Origin: an uncultured Clostridia bacterium
Lineage (GTDB): Bacteria; Bacillota; Clostridia; TANB77; CAG-508
DNA: 22,713 bases
Reading direction: 5' to 3'
Assembly: GCA_934149115.1 (NCBI GenBank)
Contig: CAKPDW010000017.1
Span: 1-22,713, forward strand
The notes under the pieces were generated by a model. That model was not told where the DNA came from. It ran no database searches and was given only the letters and a program-made list of their open reading frames with translations. Positions 1-8,159 of the stretch are shown here, piece after piece. The position numbers were made by a program, and so were the translations under genes. Position 1 is the stretch's first letter; every line of letters begins with the position of its first letter.

Positions 1-180
1 ACTGACGTTACAGGTGTTATTGAATTACCTGCTGGAACAGAAATGGTTATGCCAGGTGATAATGTTGATATGACAATTGAACTTATTACTCCAATCGCTA
101 TCGAAAAAGGATTAAGATTCGCTATTCGTGAAGGTGGACGTACAGTAGGTTCAGGTGTTGTTTCAGAAATTATTGAATAA
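1..180 (+). CDS. tuf: Elongation factor Tu, 3' end (partial)
   Basis: The window opens inside this gene in frame 1; 59 codons and a TAA stop are visible. The encoded end, from TDVTGVIELP through MPGDNVDM and FAIREGGRTVGSG to SEIIE, is the C-terminal beta-barrel (domain 3) of EF-Tu, the GTPase that carries aminoacyl-tRNA to the ribosome. The GGRTVGSG motif is nearly invariant in the family. Codons such as CGT for Arg and GGT for Gly look more selected than in neighbouring genes, as expected for a highly expressed protein. A strong terminator follows 30 bases after the stop, so tuf ends its own transcription unit and is not cotranscribed with the pilus genes downstream. Confidence 0.97.
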   Translation, partial: TDVTGVIELPAGTEMVMPGDNVDMTIELITPIAIEKGLRFAIREGGRTVGSGVVSEIIE

Positions 181-210
181 TAATAAGAGATAGCAATATC
201 TTGAAATATA

Positions 211-253
211 AAAAACCTATAAGAATTCGTTTGAATTCTTATAGGTTTTTTTT
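211..253 (+). terminator. Rho-independent terminator of tuf
   Basis: A perfect 18-bp inverted repeat (211-228 with 233-250) closes over a GTTT loop. The 3' arm ends in a run of eight T. It sits 30 bases after the tuf stop codon and separates tuf from the sortase gene. Confidence 0.93.
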
Positions 254-442
254 GTGCAAAAAATGTTATATATATTGAATTCTATATAAGCTTTAAATAA
301 AGGAATTTATTAGAAAATCTAATTACATATGTAATGGATAATTTGTAGGAAAAGAATGAATTTTAAGTTTTAATAGTGGTAAAAATATAATAAATAGGAT
401 AATATATGATATAATTGTATAAATTTTTGTGAGAGGTAAATA

Positions 443-1300
443 ATGAAAAAAAAATTTTTAGAAGTTGTTTTGTTTTTTATTGGAATTATGTGTTTATCAT
501 ATCCTATATTATCTAATTATATTAATTCATATTCAAAAACTGAAGTTATTCAACATTATGTGGAAGATGTGGAAAATTTAAGTAATGATGAGAAAAATAA
601 TGAACTTGTAAAAGCCAAGGAATATAATGATAATTTGAATAAGGATAGTGGAATTAATATATCTTTAGATAATGAGTATAATGATAATTCGGAATATGGA
701 AATTATTTAAATATATTAAATATAGGTAATGTTTTAGCATACATAAGTATTCCAAAAATAAATGTTTATTTACCTATATATCATGGTGTTTCTGAATCTG
801 TTTTACAAAATGGAATTGGTCATATGCCTGAAACTTCTTTTCCAATTGGAGGAAAGGGAACTCATTGTGTTCTTGCAGGACATACTGGACTTGCTAAAGC
901 TACTATGTTTGACTATATTGATGAATTAGTTTTAGGTGATAAATTTTATATATATGTTTTAGATAAAGTTTTGGAATATGAAGTTGATGATATTAGAGTT
1001 GTTGAACCTTCATATCAACATGCAATAGATAGAAATGAGAATGATGATTTTATAACATTAGTTACATGTACACCTAGATATATTAATTCTAATAGATTGC
1101 TGGTACGTGGAAAAAGGGTTGAAAATTCGGATGCTGAAAAGAATTTTGTTAGTGATGATATTATGGATAATATAAAAGAGGATACAATAAAAAAACGTAA
1201 AAAACTTTTTAATTGTTTTATTGTATTATTTATTATTATGATGTTTGGTACTTTTTTTTTATTGAAAGGAAAATCACAGAGGGGAAGACATTCAAAGTAA
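443..1300 (+). CDS. Class C (pilin) sortase
   Basis: A membrane-bound cysteine transpeptidase that cleaves LPxTG-type signals and links pilins to each other through a lysine of the pilin motif. The 285 residues show an N-terminal membrane segment (about 5-24), the sortase core with PKINVYLPIYHG (104-115), catalytic His147 (LAGHTGL), Cys209 in TLVTCTP and Arg218 in NRLLVRG, then a second membrane segment (about 257-274) and a basic tail. The C-terminal anchor and TLVTCTP are class C traits. The Asp-Pro-aromatic lid motif usual before the core is not visible: residues 60-95 are Asn/Asp-rich with no proline. GAGAGG (431-436) lies before the ATG, and a TATAAT at 410-415 could be the -10 box, with no clear -35. 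The two LPxTG pilins directly downstream are the expected substrates. Confidence 0.93.
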   Translation: MKKKFLEVVLFFIGIMCLSYPILSNYINSYSKTEVIQHYVEDVENLSNDEKNNELVKAKEYNDNLNKDSGINISLDNEYNDNSEYGNYLNILNIGNVLAYISIPKINVYLPIYHGVSESVLQNGIGHMPETSFPIGGKGTHCVLAGHTGLAKATMFDYIDELVLGDKFYIYVLDKVLEYEVDDIRVVEPSYQHAIDRNENDDFITLVTCTPRYINSNRLLVRGKRVENSDAEKNFVSDDIMDNIKEDTIKKRKKLFNCFIVLFIIMMFGTFFLLKGKSQRGRHSK

Positions 1301-1343
1301 TGTAAAATTTTTGTTTCAATCATATTACAAATTTATAATATAA

Positions 1344-1372
1344 TTGAAAATAAATTATTGAAAATATATAAT
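1344..1372 (+). promoter_or_regulatory. Candidate promoter of the pilin gene
   Basis: TTGAAA (1344-1349), a 17-base spacer and TATAAT (1367-1372) lie in the 164-base gap between the sortase and the pilin frame. The match is good, but the sequence is so AT-rich that chance matches are likely. Nothing else is recognisable in this gap apart from an AAGGA (1451-1455) before the ATG at 1465. Confidence 0.5.
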
Positions 1373-1464
1373 AATAATTGTAATAATTAGATTTTTGGCA
1401 GTATTAGAGAGTTTTTTGAACTTTTTAAATAAATATATTTGGGTAAAAGTAAGGATGAATTGTA

Positions 1465-4400
1465 ATGTCAAGAAAGAAAATGAAGTATTTGAAGTATATG
1501 ATACTTGTAGCCATAGTATGTTTATTTGCTATGGTTAATTTGATTAGTTTTGTAAAATTAAATAGAGGAAAAAATAATTCTAAAATAGTATCTGCAATGC
1601 CTGAAAAGTCCTCCACAGTGTCTTCTAACATGAGATGTAATGAAGTCAATATTTCTGATTTAGCATATTTGAATGATAAATCTTTTATTCTTACTAGTTT
1701 AAATGGTAACAAAACAACGAGTGCGTGTATGACAGGTAAAACAATGATGGCAGAGGGAAAAAATGCTATAGTTGGAAATGTTAATATGTTTTTTTATGAT
1801 AATGCATCTAAAGTAGTTGAACCCAAAGATAGTGTATGGACATTTAAAAATGGTATACCTAAAGATGATGGATATCTATATCAAATGCTAAATAATTCGA
1901 ATCAGTATTTAACAATTGATTCCAATGGTAACATTACTTTTCTTGATTCAGTTTCTGAAAATGATACTGAGTATGAGAGTTATGTTTTTGTTCGAAAAAA
2001 TGTAATAGATTTATATAAGGGTGATATTATTATATCAAATATTAATAAAACTCAATATTTAAATTTTTATGGGGGATCCAATAACTCTAAGAAATATTAT
2101 TTAACATGGAAAGAAGCTGATAGAAATTCACATTTTTCATTGTATGAAGCAGAAAAGGAATTGGATGCTTGTGTTGTTTTTGATATATTTGGAAACTTGA
2201 ATAAAACCGAATTGTCATCTGGAAAATGGTCTGAGTATCAACCACAATTACCTGATAATATGTCAAATGTTCAGGATATAACAGGAAATATTATAGTTCC
2301 TAATATTGCAGGGATGGAACCTGAGAATGGCAGATTTATTTTTTATAATAATTTGAGTGATGTGATAAATGGGAATGCCGTAATTCAAGGGAAAGATACA
2401 ACTATTTTTCAAGATAATAGTCCAGGTGCTTCTCATATGTGGGGGCGTGAGTTTAATTTTAAATATTGGGAAAGTAAAGATATAGATGGAAATACTGTTA
2501 TACTTACACCAGGAAGTGTTATTTCTAAAAATGCAGATGGTGTAATCCAGATGGTTGATAAAGATAATAAGGTTCATTTATTTGGTAATGTTATAAGTGT
2601 AAGTGCAAAATATGAGGAATTTTCTAATTTAGTATTAATTAGTATAAATGAAACTGGAACAATTTTAGATGTGGCTGGTAGTGTAACGTCACGCCCAAAT
2701 AATATATATACAGATTTTCTTGCAATTGGTCACATTTATTTGGCAAAAAATACAATAAACACAGTTGGAACTGATAATATATTTGCAAGTGATGCTGATG
2801 CAAATATTAGATCTTTATTTAGAACGAAATATGACAATACTGATTTGAATACACAAATTGTTATAGAGGGAATTAGAAATAAAAATGAATTTATTCCAAT
2901 GACAGAAATGACCACTGATAAGGTAGATACTCAAATTTTAAATTATTTGAAAGAAAATAATATTGTTCTTGAATTAAGATCATCTAATACACCTCAACCA
3001 ACTATTAATTTTGGAGAGGTAGATAATATAGGAAATTATCAAACAAGATATTATGTTTTGAAAAAAGAACGATCAAATGGTTGGCATATTGATGGTGTAA
3101 TAATGGCTAATAGTGTTAATATACCAGTTACTAAAAAAATTAATGGATTATCAGATAGTGAAAAAAATCAATTAATGACATATGTTGATTCAAATTCTTT
3201 TGGAATTGATGTATCGGTTGATGAAAATGATGCCAAACCTTATTTTAGATTAAAAACGATTGATGAAACATCTGATAGAGAACTTAATTTATATAAATAT
3301 AACGGTCTTCTTGATGGAAAATATAGTTGGAATATTCATTGTATTGATGGGGAAAAGTATTATTTTGCAGAAAAAAATTATGAATTAGAAAATTATAATT
3401 GTAGTAGAATTGCTAATGTATATTTTAAAGATGGGACAGTTAAGAAAATAGATTTATCGGAAAATCCTATTTTAGGTATAAATGCTAAAAACACAGAAAA
3501 AATTGAATTGGAAGATACGTATACTTCCAAAACACTTCCAGTAATTATTGGAAGTATTGAGATTACAAAAGTTGATTCAAAGGACAATAGTAAAGTTTTA
3601 TCAGGTGCTGAATTTAAGTTGGAAAAATTGAAAGATGATGGAGCTGGAAAATTTGTAGTTGATGAAAATTTTTCAGCAATTGACAAGAATACAGATGATA
3701 ATGGAAAAATAAAATTTACAAATTTGGAAGTTGGAAAGTATAGAGTAACAGAAATTAAAGCACCAGATAATTATAATTGTTTATCAGCTCCAGTTGATTT
3801 TGAAATTACTTCAGATTATTTTGATATTCAAAAAACAATCGGAAATACAAAGAAAACGGGACTTCCTGGTACAGGAGCTTTTGGAAAAATAGGATTTTAT
3901 ATTACTGGTATATTGTCCTTGGTAATTTTACTACTAGTAAACAAAAAGGTTAGGGTAAATAAAGGAGGAAAAAGAGTGGTCAGAGATATGAGAACAATGT
4001 TTAAATTTTCTGGTGGTAAGAGAGCCAAAAATAATAAAAAAACTTTAATAATTTTGATATTGATAATTTTACTTATTCAAGCACTTATTGGAAGTGTAAA
4101 AGCTGTTGATTATACAAAAAAATCTGGTAGTTTAGAGATTACAAGGTATGGTATATATAATAATTCGGAAAGTCAAGTGAAAAACGCAATTGTTGGAGCA
4201 AAGTTTAGTATTTACAAAGTTGATTCTGATACAACGTCTACTACTGAACCAGTAGGTCAACCTGTGCAAACATTAATTACTGGAGAAGATGGAAAAGTAA
4301 AATTTAATGATTTAACTTTGGGAAGATATTTAGTTGTTGAAAAAGATGTACCTTCTAATGTTAAAGATAAGGTTGAAAATTTCTTAGTTGATATACCAAT

Positions 4401-5706
4401 GACCAATGAAAATGGTACAGATTTTATTTATGATGTTGAAGTAAATCCAAAAACTGAAATTTCCTATGGTTCTATTACTCTATTTAATAAAAATCAAGAT
4501 AATGAGCCTTTAGAAGGGGTTAAGTTTTTATTGCAAAAAAAGGAAGGAAATGTTTGGAGAAATTATCCTTCTGATGATAAGGCAACTCTTATGACTGATG
4601 ATGAAGGGAAAATAATGGTTGATGGTTTTCCAGAAGGTAATTATAGATTTGTTGAGACTGATTTAGGAAATAATGAAGGATATATTTTAGATAATAAAAC
4701 TGGATATGAATTTACTGTATCATTTGATAATGATAAAAATGCGGTGGTGACTCCAGATGTACTTAATGTTGTTAATGAAAAATTAACTGTTTCTAAATCT
4801 ATAGAGAGGATTACAAAAAGTGATAAAGATACTAATGATATTAATAGAAATTTAAATAGTGCGGATAAGGGTGATAATATTTCATATAAAATATCTGCAG
4901 ATATACCAAGTAAAATTGATAAATTAAATGTATATAAAATAACAGATGAAATAAATTCTAATTTGTTAATTAATGATGATTCTTTTAAAGTATATGGAGT
5001 GAATAAAAAGACATCTGAAAAAAGTGAAATTGCGAAATATACATTAAATAAAACTGATAATGGCTTTGAGCTAACTTTTTCAAATAGTAATTTAACAGAG
5101 TATAATAAAATTGAAATAATGTATGATGCTAAATTATCAGAAAATGCTACAGTATTACAAAATGGATATTCTAATAATGTTAAATTATGTTATTCAAGTA
5201 TTGTAAAAAACGCTTATGATGGAAGTGATAATACTGATCATATTTCAGAAGTTGTAAATAGTTCTGTAGTGTATACTGGTGGGTTTAAAATTGTAAAGCG
5301 TGCTAATAAAAATAATGGAAAGCTTTTAAGTGGTGCAGAATTTAAGTTAGCTACAAGTTTATCAAATGCACAAAAAGGTGAATTTATTAAAGATTGTAAT
5401 GGAAATGAAATTGTTTTGACAACAGATTCTAATGGTAATGCTTCATATTATGGCCTTGCTTTCGGTGAATATCAATTGGTGGAAACAAAGGCTCCTGTAG
5501 ATGAAGATGGAAAGACTTATAATTTGTTAGAAAAACCTCAAACGATTACAATTGATGAAAAAACATATGATTCAGATATTACAGTTATAAATAAGAATGG
5601 GGCTGTTCTACCTTTTACAGGAAGTGCTAGTGCTGGCATATTTATAGTAGTTGGTGTATCAGCTTTTGGATTATTGATTTTTTCACGTAAAAAAATGAGT
5701 AAATAG
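1465..5706 (+). CDS. Tandem pilin polyprotein: tip-like LPxTG protein fused in frame to backbone-like pilin
   Basis: One uninterrupted frame of 1413 codons encodes two complete sortase substrates. Part one: N-terminal hydrophobic segment (11-30), a large region of unrecognised fold (about 50-690), one Cna_B/SpaA-type domain (about 696-790; ITKVD with Lys702, E-box YRVTE 759-763), then LPGTG (800-804), a hydrophobic helix and a basic tail, which is a full cell-wall sorting signal. Part two starts near residue 838: signal peptide (about 858-880, ending SVKA before VDY), a pilin-motif-like VEVNPK (Lys996), Cna_B-like domain (1001-1095), fimbrial D2-like isopeptide domain (about 1105-1235), a last Cna_B domain (1272-1375; E-box YQLVE) and LPFTG (1382-1386) with helix and SRKKMSK tail. 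Known class C pili use separate genes for such proteins. The join could be real, a recent fusion or a one-base sequence error. A terminator follows. Confidence 0.85.
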   Translation: MSRKKMKYLKYMILVAIVCLFAMVNLISFVKLNRGKNNSKIVSAMPEKSSTVSSNMRCNEVNISDLAYLNDKSFILTSLNGNKTTSACMTGKTMMAEGKNAIVGNVNMFFYDNASKVVEPKDSVWTFKNGIPKDDGYLYQMLNNSNQYLTIDSNGNITFLDSVSENDTEYESYVFVRKNVIDLYKGDIIISNINKTQYLNFYGGSNNSKKYYLTWKEADRNSHFSLYEAEKELDACVVFDIFGNLNKTELSSGKWSEYQPQLPDNMSNVQDITGNIIVPNIAGMEPENGRFIFYNNLSDVINGNAVIQGKDTTIFQDNSPGASHMWGREFNFKYWESKDIDGNTVILTPGSVISKNADGVIQMVDKDNKVHLFGNVISVSAKYEEFSNLVLISINETGTILDVAGSVTSRPNNIYTDFLAIGHIYLAKNTINTVGTDNIFASDADANIRSLFRTKYDNTDLNTQIVIEGIRNKNEFIPMTEMTTDKVDTQILNYLKENNIVLELRSSNTPQPTINFGEVDNIGNYQTRYYVLKKERSNGWHIDGVIMANSVNIPVTKKINGLSDSEKNQLMTYVDSNSFGIDVSVDENDAKPYFRLKTIDETSDRELNLYKYNGLLDGKYSWNIHCIDGEKYYFAEKNYELENYNCSRIANVYFKDGTVKKIDLSENPILGINAKNTEKIELEDTYTSKTLPVIIGSIEITKVDSKDNSKVLSGAEFKLEKLKDDGAGKFVVDENFSAIDKNTDDNGKIKFTNLEVGKYRVTEIKAPDNYNCLSAPVDFEITSDYFDIQKTIGNTKKTGLPGTGAFGKIGFYITGILSLVILLLVNKKVRVNKGGKRVVRDMRTMFKFSGGKRAKNNKKTLIILILIILLIQALIGSVKAVDYTKKSGSLEITRYGIYNNSESQVKNAIVGAKFSIYKVDSDTTSTTEPVGQPVQTLITGEDGKVKFNDLTLGRYLVVEKDVPSNVKDKVENFLVDIPMTNENGTDFIYDVEVNPKTEISYGSITLFNKNQDNEPLEGVKFLLQKKEGNVWRNYPSDDKATLMTDDEGKIMVDGFPEGNYRFVETDLGNNEGYILDNKTGYEFTVSFDNDKNAVVTPDVLNVVNEKLTVSKSIERITKSDKDTNDINRNLNSADKGDNISYKISADIPSKIDKLNVYKITDEINSNLLINDDSFKVYGVNKKTSEKSEIAKYTLNKTDNGFELTFSNSNLTEYNKIEIMYDAKLSENATVLQNGYSNNVKLCYSSIVKNAYDGSDNTDHISEVVNSSVVYTGGFKIVKRANKNNGKLLSGAEFKLATSLSNAQKGEFIKDCNGNEIVLTTDSNGNASYYGLAFGEYQLVETKAPVDEDGKTYNLLEKPQTITIDEKTYDSDITVINKNGAVLPFTGSASAGIFIVVGVSAFGLLIFSRKKMSK
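3961..3978 (+). promoter_or_regulatory. Internal ribosome binding site and GTG start inside the pilin frame
   Basis: AAAGGAGG (3961-3968) stands seven bases before GTG (3976, codon 838); ATG codons follow in frame at 3988 and 3997. It lies between the sorting signal of the first pilin and the signal peptide of the second, exactly where a separate gene would begin. It suggests the second half can be translated on its own even if the frame is continuous. Confidence 0.75.
3976..5706 (+). CDS. Backbone-like pilin, independently initiated second half of the fused frame
   Basis: Read from the internal GTG, this is a 576-residue protein in the same frame as the larger entry. It has the order expected of a sortase-assembled shaft pilin: basic N-terminus, signal peptide, pilin-motif lysine (VEVNPK, Lys159 in this numbering), Cna_B-like domain, D2-like domain with the KSIERITKSD segment, a final Cna_B domain with ETKAP, and an LPFTG sorting signal. 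In the usual pilin motif a Tyr-Pro-Lys is common; here it is Asn-Pro-Lys. Expected role: polymerised by the upstream class C sortase through Lys159 and the Thr of LPFTG. Whether the cell makes this as a separate protein, as a polyprotein or both cannot be decided from sequence. Confidence 0.65.
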   Translation: MVRDMRTMFKFSGGKRAKNNKKTLIILILIILLIQALIGSVKAVDYTKKSGSLEITRYGIYNNSESQVKNAIVGAKFSIYKVDSDTTSTTEPVGQPVQTLITGEDGKVKFNDLTLGRYLVVEKDVPSNVKDKVENFLVDIPMTNENGTDFIYDVEVNPKTEISYGSITLFNKNQDNEPLEGVKFLLQKKEGNVWRNYPSDDKATLMTDDEGKIMVDGFPEGNYRFVETDLGNNEGYILDNKTGYEFTVSFDNDKNAVVTPDVLNVVNEKLTVSKSIERITKSDKDTNDINRNLNSADKGDNISYKISADIPSKIDKLNVYKITDEINSNLLINDDSFKVYGVNKKTSEKSEIAKYTLNKTDNGFELTFSNSNLTEYNKIEIMYDAKLSENATVLQNGYSNNVKLCYSSIVKNAYDGSDNTDHISEVVNSSVVYTGGFKIVKRANKNNGKLLSGAEFKLATSLSNAQKGEFIKDCNGNEIVLTTDSNGNASYYGLAFGEYQLVETKAPVDEDGKTYNLLEKPQTITIDEKTYDSDITVINKNGAVLPFTGSASAGIFIVVGVSAFGLLIFSRKKMSK

Positions 5707-5736
5707 TAATTGGTTAAAAAATTAACTAGAAAAATT

Positions 5737-5774
5737 AGATTTAAGTTTTAATTTAACTTGAATCTATTTTTTTT
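5737..5774 (+). terminator. Terminator of the pilus locus
   Basis: An 11-bp stem with one G-T pair (AGATTTAAGTT with AACTTGAATCT) is followed by ATTTTTTTT. It lies 31 bases after the pilin stop codon. Confidence 0.85.
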
Positions 5775-5985
5775 AGTTTAAAATAGGTTGTGATTGAATT
5801 TTTGAAAAATTTAACTTTTATTCTTTTTTATCTTGATTTTTTGCGTCTGGCATAATACAATATTTTATATTATAGGATAGTTATCTGAAATTCTTATAAT
5901 ATAAAAATAACAATGAACAAAGATGCGGACTAAAAAATGTTAAAAATGTCCGTTTTTATTCTACAATTTATATAGGAGGAACAAT
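5775..5985 (+). promoter_or_regulatory. plsX leader region with candidate promoters and a small hairpin
   Basis: TTGATT (5833-5838), a 17-base spacer and TACAAT (5856-5861) form the best promoter. A perfect TATAAT at 5895-5900 lacks a -35. Nearer the gene, CGGAC (5926-5930) can pair with GTCCG (5948-5952) over a long AT-rich loop, followed by TTTTT, a weak attenuator-like shape. No FapR-type palindrome (ATTAGTACC-like) was found. AGGAGG lies before the plsX ATG. Confidence 0.4.
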
Positions 5986-7017
5986 ATGAAGATACTTTTA
6001 GATGCTATGGGTGGAGATAATGCTCCAGATGCTACAATAAAGGGAGCTGTAAAGGCGGTTAATCAGATTAAAGCGACGATTGTTCTTATAGGAAAAGAAG
6101 AAGTAATTAGAGCGAAATTTAAAGAATTTTATGATAAAGAACCTGAGGAAATATCAGATAGATTTGAAATTAAAAATGCTACTGAAACTATTGAAATGGA
6201 AGATACACCAACTTTGGCTATTAAACATAAAAAAGATTCTTCTATGGTTGTTGGATTTAGAATGCTTAAAGAAGGTGAAGGAGATGTGTTTATTTCAGCA
6301 GGAAATTCAGGTGCATTATTGACAGGGGCTACATTGCTAGTTGGAAGAATTAAAGGAATCGATAGACCAGCATTGGGAGGAATTTTGCCAGCATATCACA
6401 GTCAATTGTTATTGATGGATTGTGGTGCAAATACAAATTGCAAGCCAATTAATTTATTGCAATTTGCTTTAATGTCTACAATTTATTTGAGAAATACTTT
6501 TGGAATTGAAAAACCTACAATTGGTTTGTTAAATATAGGAACTGAAGAAACAAAGGGTAATGAATTGACTAAGGAGTCATATTTATTATTAAAGGAAAAA
6601 TCAGAAGAAATGGGAATTAATTTTGTTGGAAATGTTGAAGGTAGAGATGCTTTTTCTGGTGAGATTGATGCCATTGTTACTGATGGATTTACAGGAAATA
6701 TTTTCCTTAAAGCTGTTGAAGGATTAGGAAAATTTGTTAAGAAATCTTTGTCAGAAAATATGAAAAAAAATATTTTTTCAAAGATTGCCGCAGTTCCTTC
6801 ATTGCCTGCTATTAAAGGTTTTGCTAAATCCGTAGATTATAAATCTTATGGTGGTGCTTTATTTTTGGGTGTAAAAAAACCTGTTGTAAAAGCTCATGGT
6901 AGTAGTGATGAAATTTTATTTGAATTTACGATTAAACAGGCTGAGAAATTCGTTGAAAATAAGGCAGTTCCAAAATTAATAGAGGAATTTGATAAAATAA
7001 ATAAAAATAAAAATTAA
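5986..7017 (+). CDS. plsX: Phosphate acyltransferase PlsX
   Basis: PlsX converts acyl-ACP and phosphate to acyl-phosphate, the acyl donor for PlsY in membrane phospholipid synthesis. It is a peripheral membrane enzyme. The 343-residue length is typical. The N-terminus MKILLDAMGGDNAPD is the family signature; FISAGNSGALL, GTEETKGNEL, NVEGRD and DGFTGNI are further conserved blocks, and the protein ends with the expected SYGGALFLGVKKPVVKAHGSS segment. TATAGGAGG sits seven bases before the ATG. acpP follows after 83 bases with its own likely promoter, so acyl carrier and acyl transferase genes stay together. The rest of the fatty acid cluster (fabH, fabD and so on) is not here. Confidence 0.97.
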   Translation: MKILLDAMGGDNAPDATIKGAVKAVNQIKATIVLIGKEEVIRAKFKEFYDKEPEEISDRFEIKNATETIEMEDTPTLAIKHKKDSSMVVGFRMLKEGEGDVFISAGNSGALLTGATLLVGRIKGIDRPALGGILPAYHSQLLLMDCGANTNCKPINLLQFALMSTIYLRNTFGIEKPTIGLLNIGTEETKGNELTKESYLLLKEKSEEMGINFVGNVEGRDAFSGEIDAIVTDGFTGNIFLKAVEGLGKFVKKSLSENMKKNIFSKIAAVPSLPAIKGFAKSVDYKSYGGALFLGVKKPVVKAHGSSDEILFEFTIKQAEKFVENKAVPKLIEEFDKINKNKN

Positions 7018-7025
7018 AATAATGC

Positions 7026-7055
7026 TTGACATTTTGATGTACATAGAATAATAAT
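7026..7055 (+). promoter_or_regulatory. Promoter of acpP
   Basis: A perfect TTGACA (7026-7031), an 18-base spacer and AATAAT (7050-7055) lie in the plsX-acpP gap. This would give acpP its own strong transcription, as its high cellular demand would suggest. Confidence 0.65.
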
Positions 7056-7100
7056 AGTACAAAGCACATTTAATTATTAAGAGGAGGTGTACTGAAAGTT

Positions 7101-7340
7101 ATGAGTACAGAAGAAGTTTTTGAAAAAGTAAAAGGAATTATTGTTGAACAATTAGGAGTAGCTGAAGCTTCAGTGACATTAGAAGCATCATTTATTGATG
7201 ACTTAGGTGCTGATTCATTAGACATAGTTGAACTTGTTATGGCTTTAGAAGAAGAATTTGATATTGAAATACCTGATGCTGATGCTGAAAAGGTTACTAC
7301 TGTTGGAGATGTAGTTGATTATATAAAAGAAAATGTTTAA
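7101..7340 (+). CDS. acpP: Acyl carrier protein
   Basis: A 79-residue acidic carrier protein of fatty acid synthesis. Ser39 in GADSLDIVEL is the 4'-phosphopantetheine attachment site. The four-helix layout is complete, with the conserved EEEFDIEIPDADAEK and VGDVVDYI segments. GAGGAGGTG (7081-7089) lies somewhat far upstream of the ATG (about 11-13 bases), but no better in-frame start is present. It has its own promoter and terminator, so it is probably transcribed alone as well as by read-through from plsX. It supplies the substrate chain for PlsX. Confidence 0.98.
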   Translation: MSTEEVFEKVKGIIVEQLGVAEASVTLEASFIDDLGADSLDIVELVMALEEEFDIEIPDADAEKVTTVGDVVDYIKENV

Positions 7341-7344
7341 TTTG

Positions 7345-7382
7345 AAAAAAGTCAGGAGTTTTGAAGCTTCTGATTTTTTTTT
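7345..7382 (+). terminator. Terminator of acpP
   Basis: The stem GTCAGGAG with CTTCTGAT (one or two G-T pairs) is flanked by A6 on the left and T9 on the right. It starts a few bases after the acpP stop. Confidence 0.85.
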
Positions 7383-7414
7383 CATATTATAACAGAAAGT
7401 GGCGAGTGTAAATT

Positions 7415-7443
7415 TTGACTTTGGCTAGTTTTGGTGTTATAAT
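7415..7443 (+). promoter_or_regulatory. Promoter of rnc
   Basis: TTGACT (7415-7420), a 17-base spacer and TATAAT (7438-7443). The frame of rnc can be read back to a TTG inside this -35 box, so the promoter argues that the extra N-terminal codons are not translated. Confidence 0.8.
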
Positions 7444-7480
7444 AAGTATTCGTAATGGATTTAAGAAAGGAGGAAAATCG

Positions 7481-8149
7481 ATGGACTTAGAAAAATGTGA
7501 AGCAAATATTGAATATACTTTCAATAATAAAGAATTATTAAAAGAAGCTTTAACTCATACTTCATATGCATATGAAAATAAGGTAAAAAGTAATGAGAGA
7601 TTGGAGTATTTGGGAGATAGTATATTGGAATTTGTTATTAGTGAATATCTATTTTTGAAATATGGAAAATTGTCTGAGGGAGAGATGACTAAAGTTAGGG
7701 CTAATGTTGTTTGTGAAGATAGCTTATATGAGATTGCAAAAAGACATAATTTTAGTGATTTCTTGTTTTTAGGAAAAAGTGAAAAACATTCTCAAAATAG
7801 TAAAAAAGCTCTTATGGCAGATAGTGTTGAGGCAGTCATTGCAGGTATTTTTTTAGATAGTGATTTAGAACATGCTAAAAAATTTATTTTAGATAATTTG
7901 TCTGAAACTGTTGAAATTGCGAGCAAACATGTTGGAATGAAGGATTATAAAACAGTTCTACAAGAAAAACTTCAGGCAAATGGGGAAGTTAAAATTCAAT
8001 ATTGTGTAATAAAGGAAGAAGGTCCTGATCATAATAAAACTTTTGTTGTTGAAGTTAGTTGTGATGGAAAGGTTTTAGCTACTGGTAAAGGAAAAAATAA
8101 AAAACATGCTGAAATGGAGGCTGCTAGGACTGCACTTCAAAGTTTGTAA
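7481..8149 (+). CDS. rnc: Ribonuclease III
   Basis: Double-strand-specific endoribonuclease for rRNA precursor maturation and antisense RNA turnover. From the ATG at 7481 it has 222 residues. It carries the catalytic signature NERLEYLGD (38-46) with Asp46, the second acidic site with Glu117 in DSVEAVIAG, and a C-terminal double-stranded RNA-binding domain (about 153-222) ending GKGKNKKHAEMEAARTAL. The start is set by AAAGGAGG (7466-7473) seven bases upstream; a longer reading from TTG at 7415 would start inside the promoter. The next gene's ribosome binding site overlaps the stop codon, so the two are translationally coupled. In many clostridia smc follows in this cluster; here it does not. 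Confidence 0.97.
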   Translation: MDLEKCEANIEYTFNNKELLKEALTHTSYAYENKVKSNERLEYLGDSILEFVISEYLFLKYGKLSEGEMTKVRANVVCEDSLYEIAKRHNFSDFLFLGKSEKHSQNSKKALMADSVEAVIAGIFLDSDLEHAKKFILDNLSETVEIASKHVGMKDYKTVLQEKLQANGEVKIQYCVIKEEGPDHNKTFVVEVSCDGKVLATGKGKNKKHAEMEAARTALQSL

Positions 8150-8159
8150 AGGAGTTACT

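Noticed and set aside
5926..5958. CGGAC...GTCCG plus TTTTT before plsX as a riboswitch or attenuator
   Set aside because: The stem is only five base pairs with a loop of about 17 bases, and no conserved aptamer or leader peptide is visible. It is mentioned only in the leader entry.
7415..7480. N-terminal extension of RNase III from a TTG start
   Set aside because: The TTG is part of the -35 box of a strong promoter, and a good ribosome binding site sits before the ATG at 7481.
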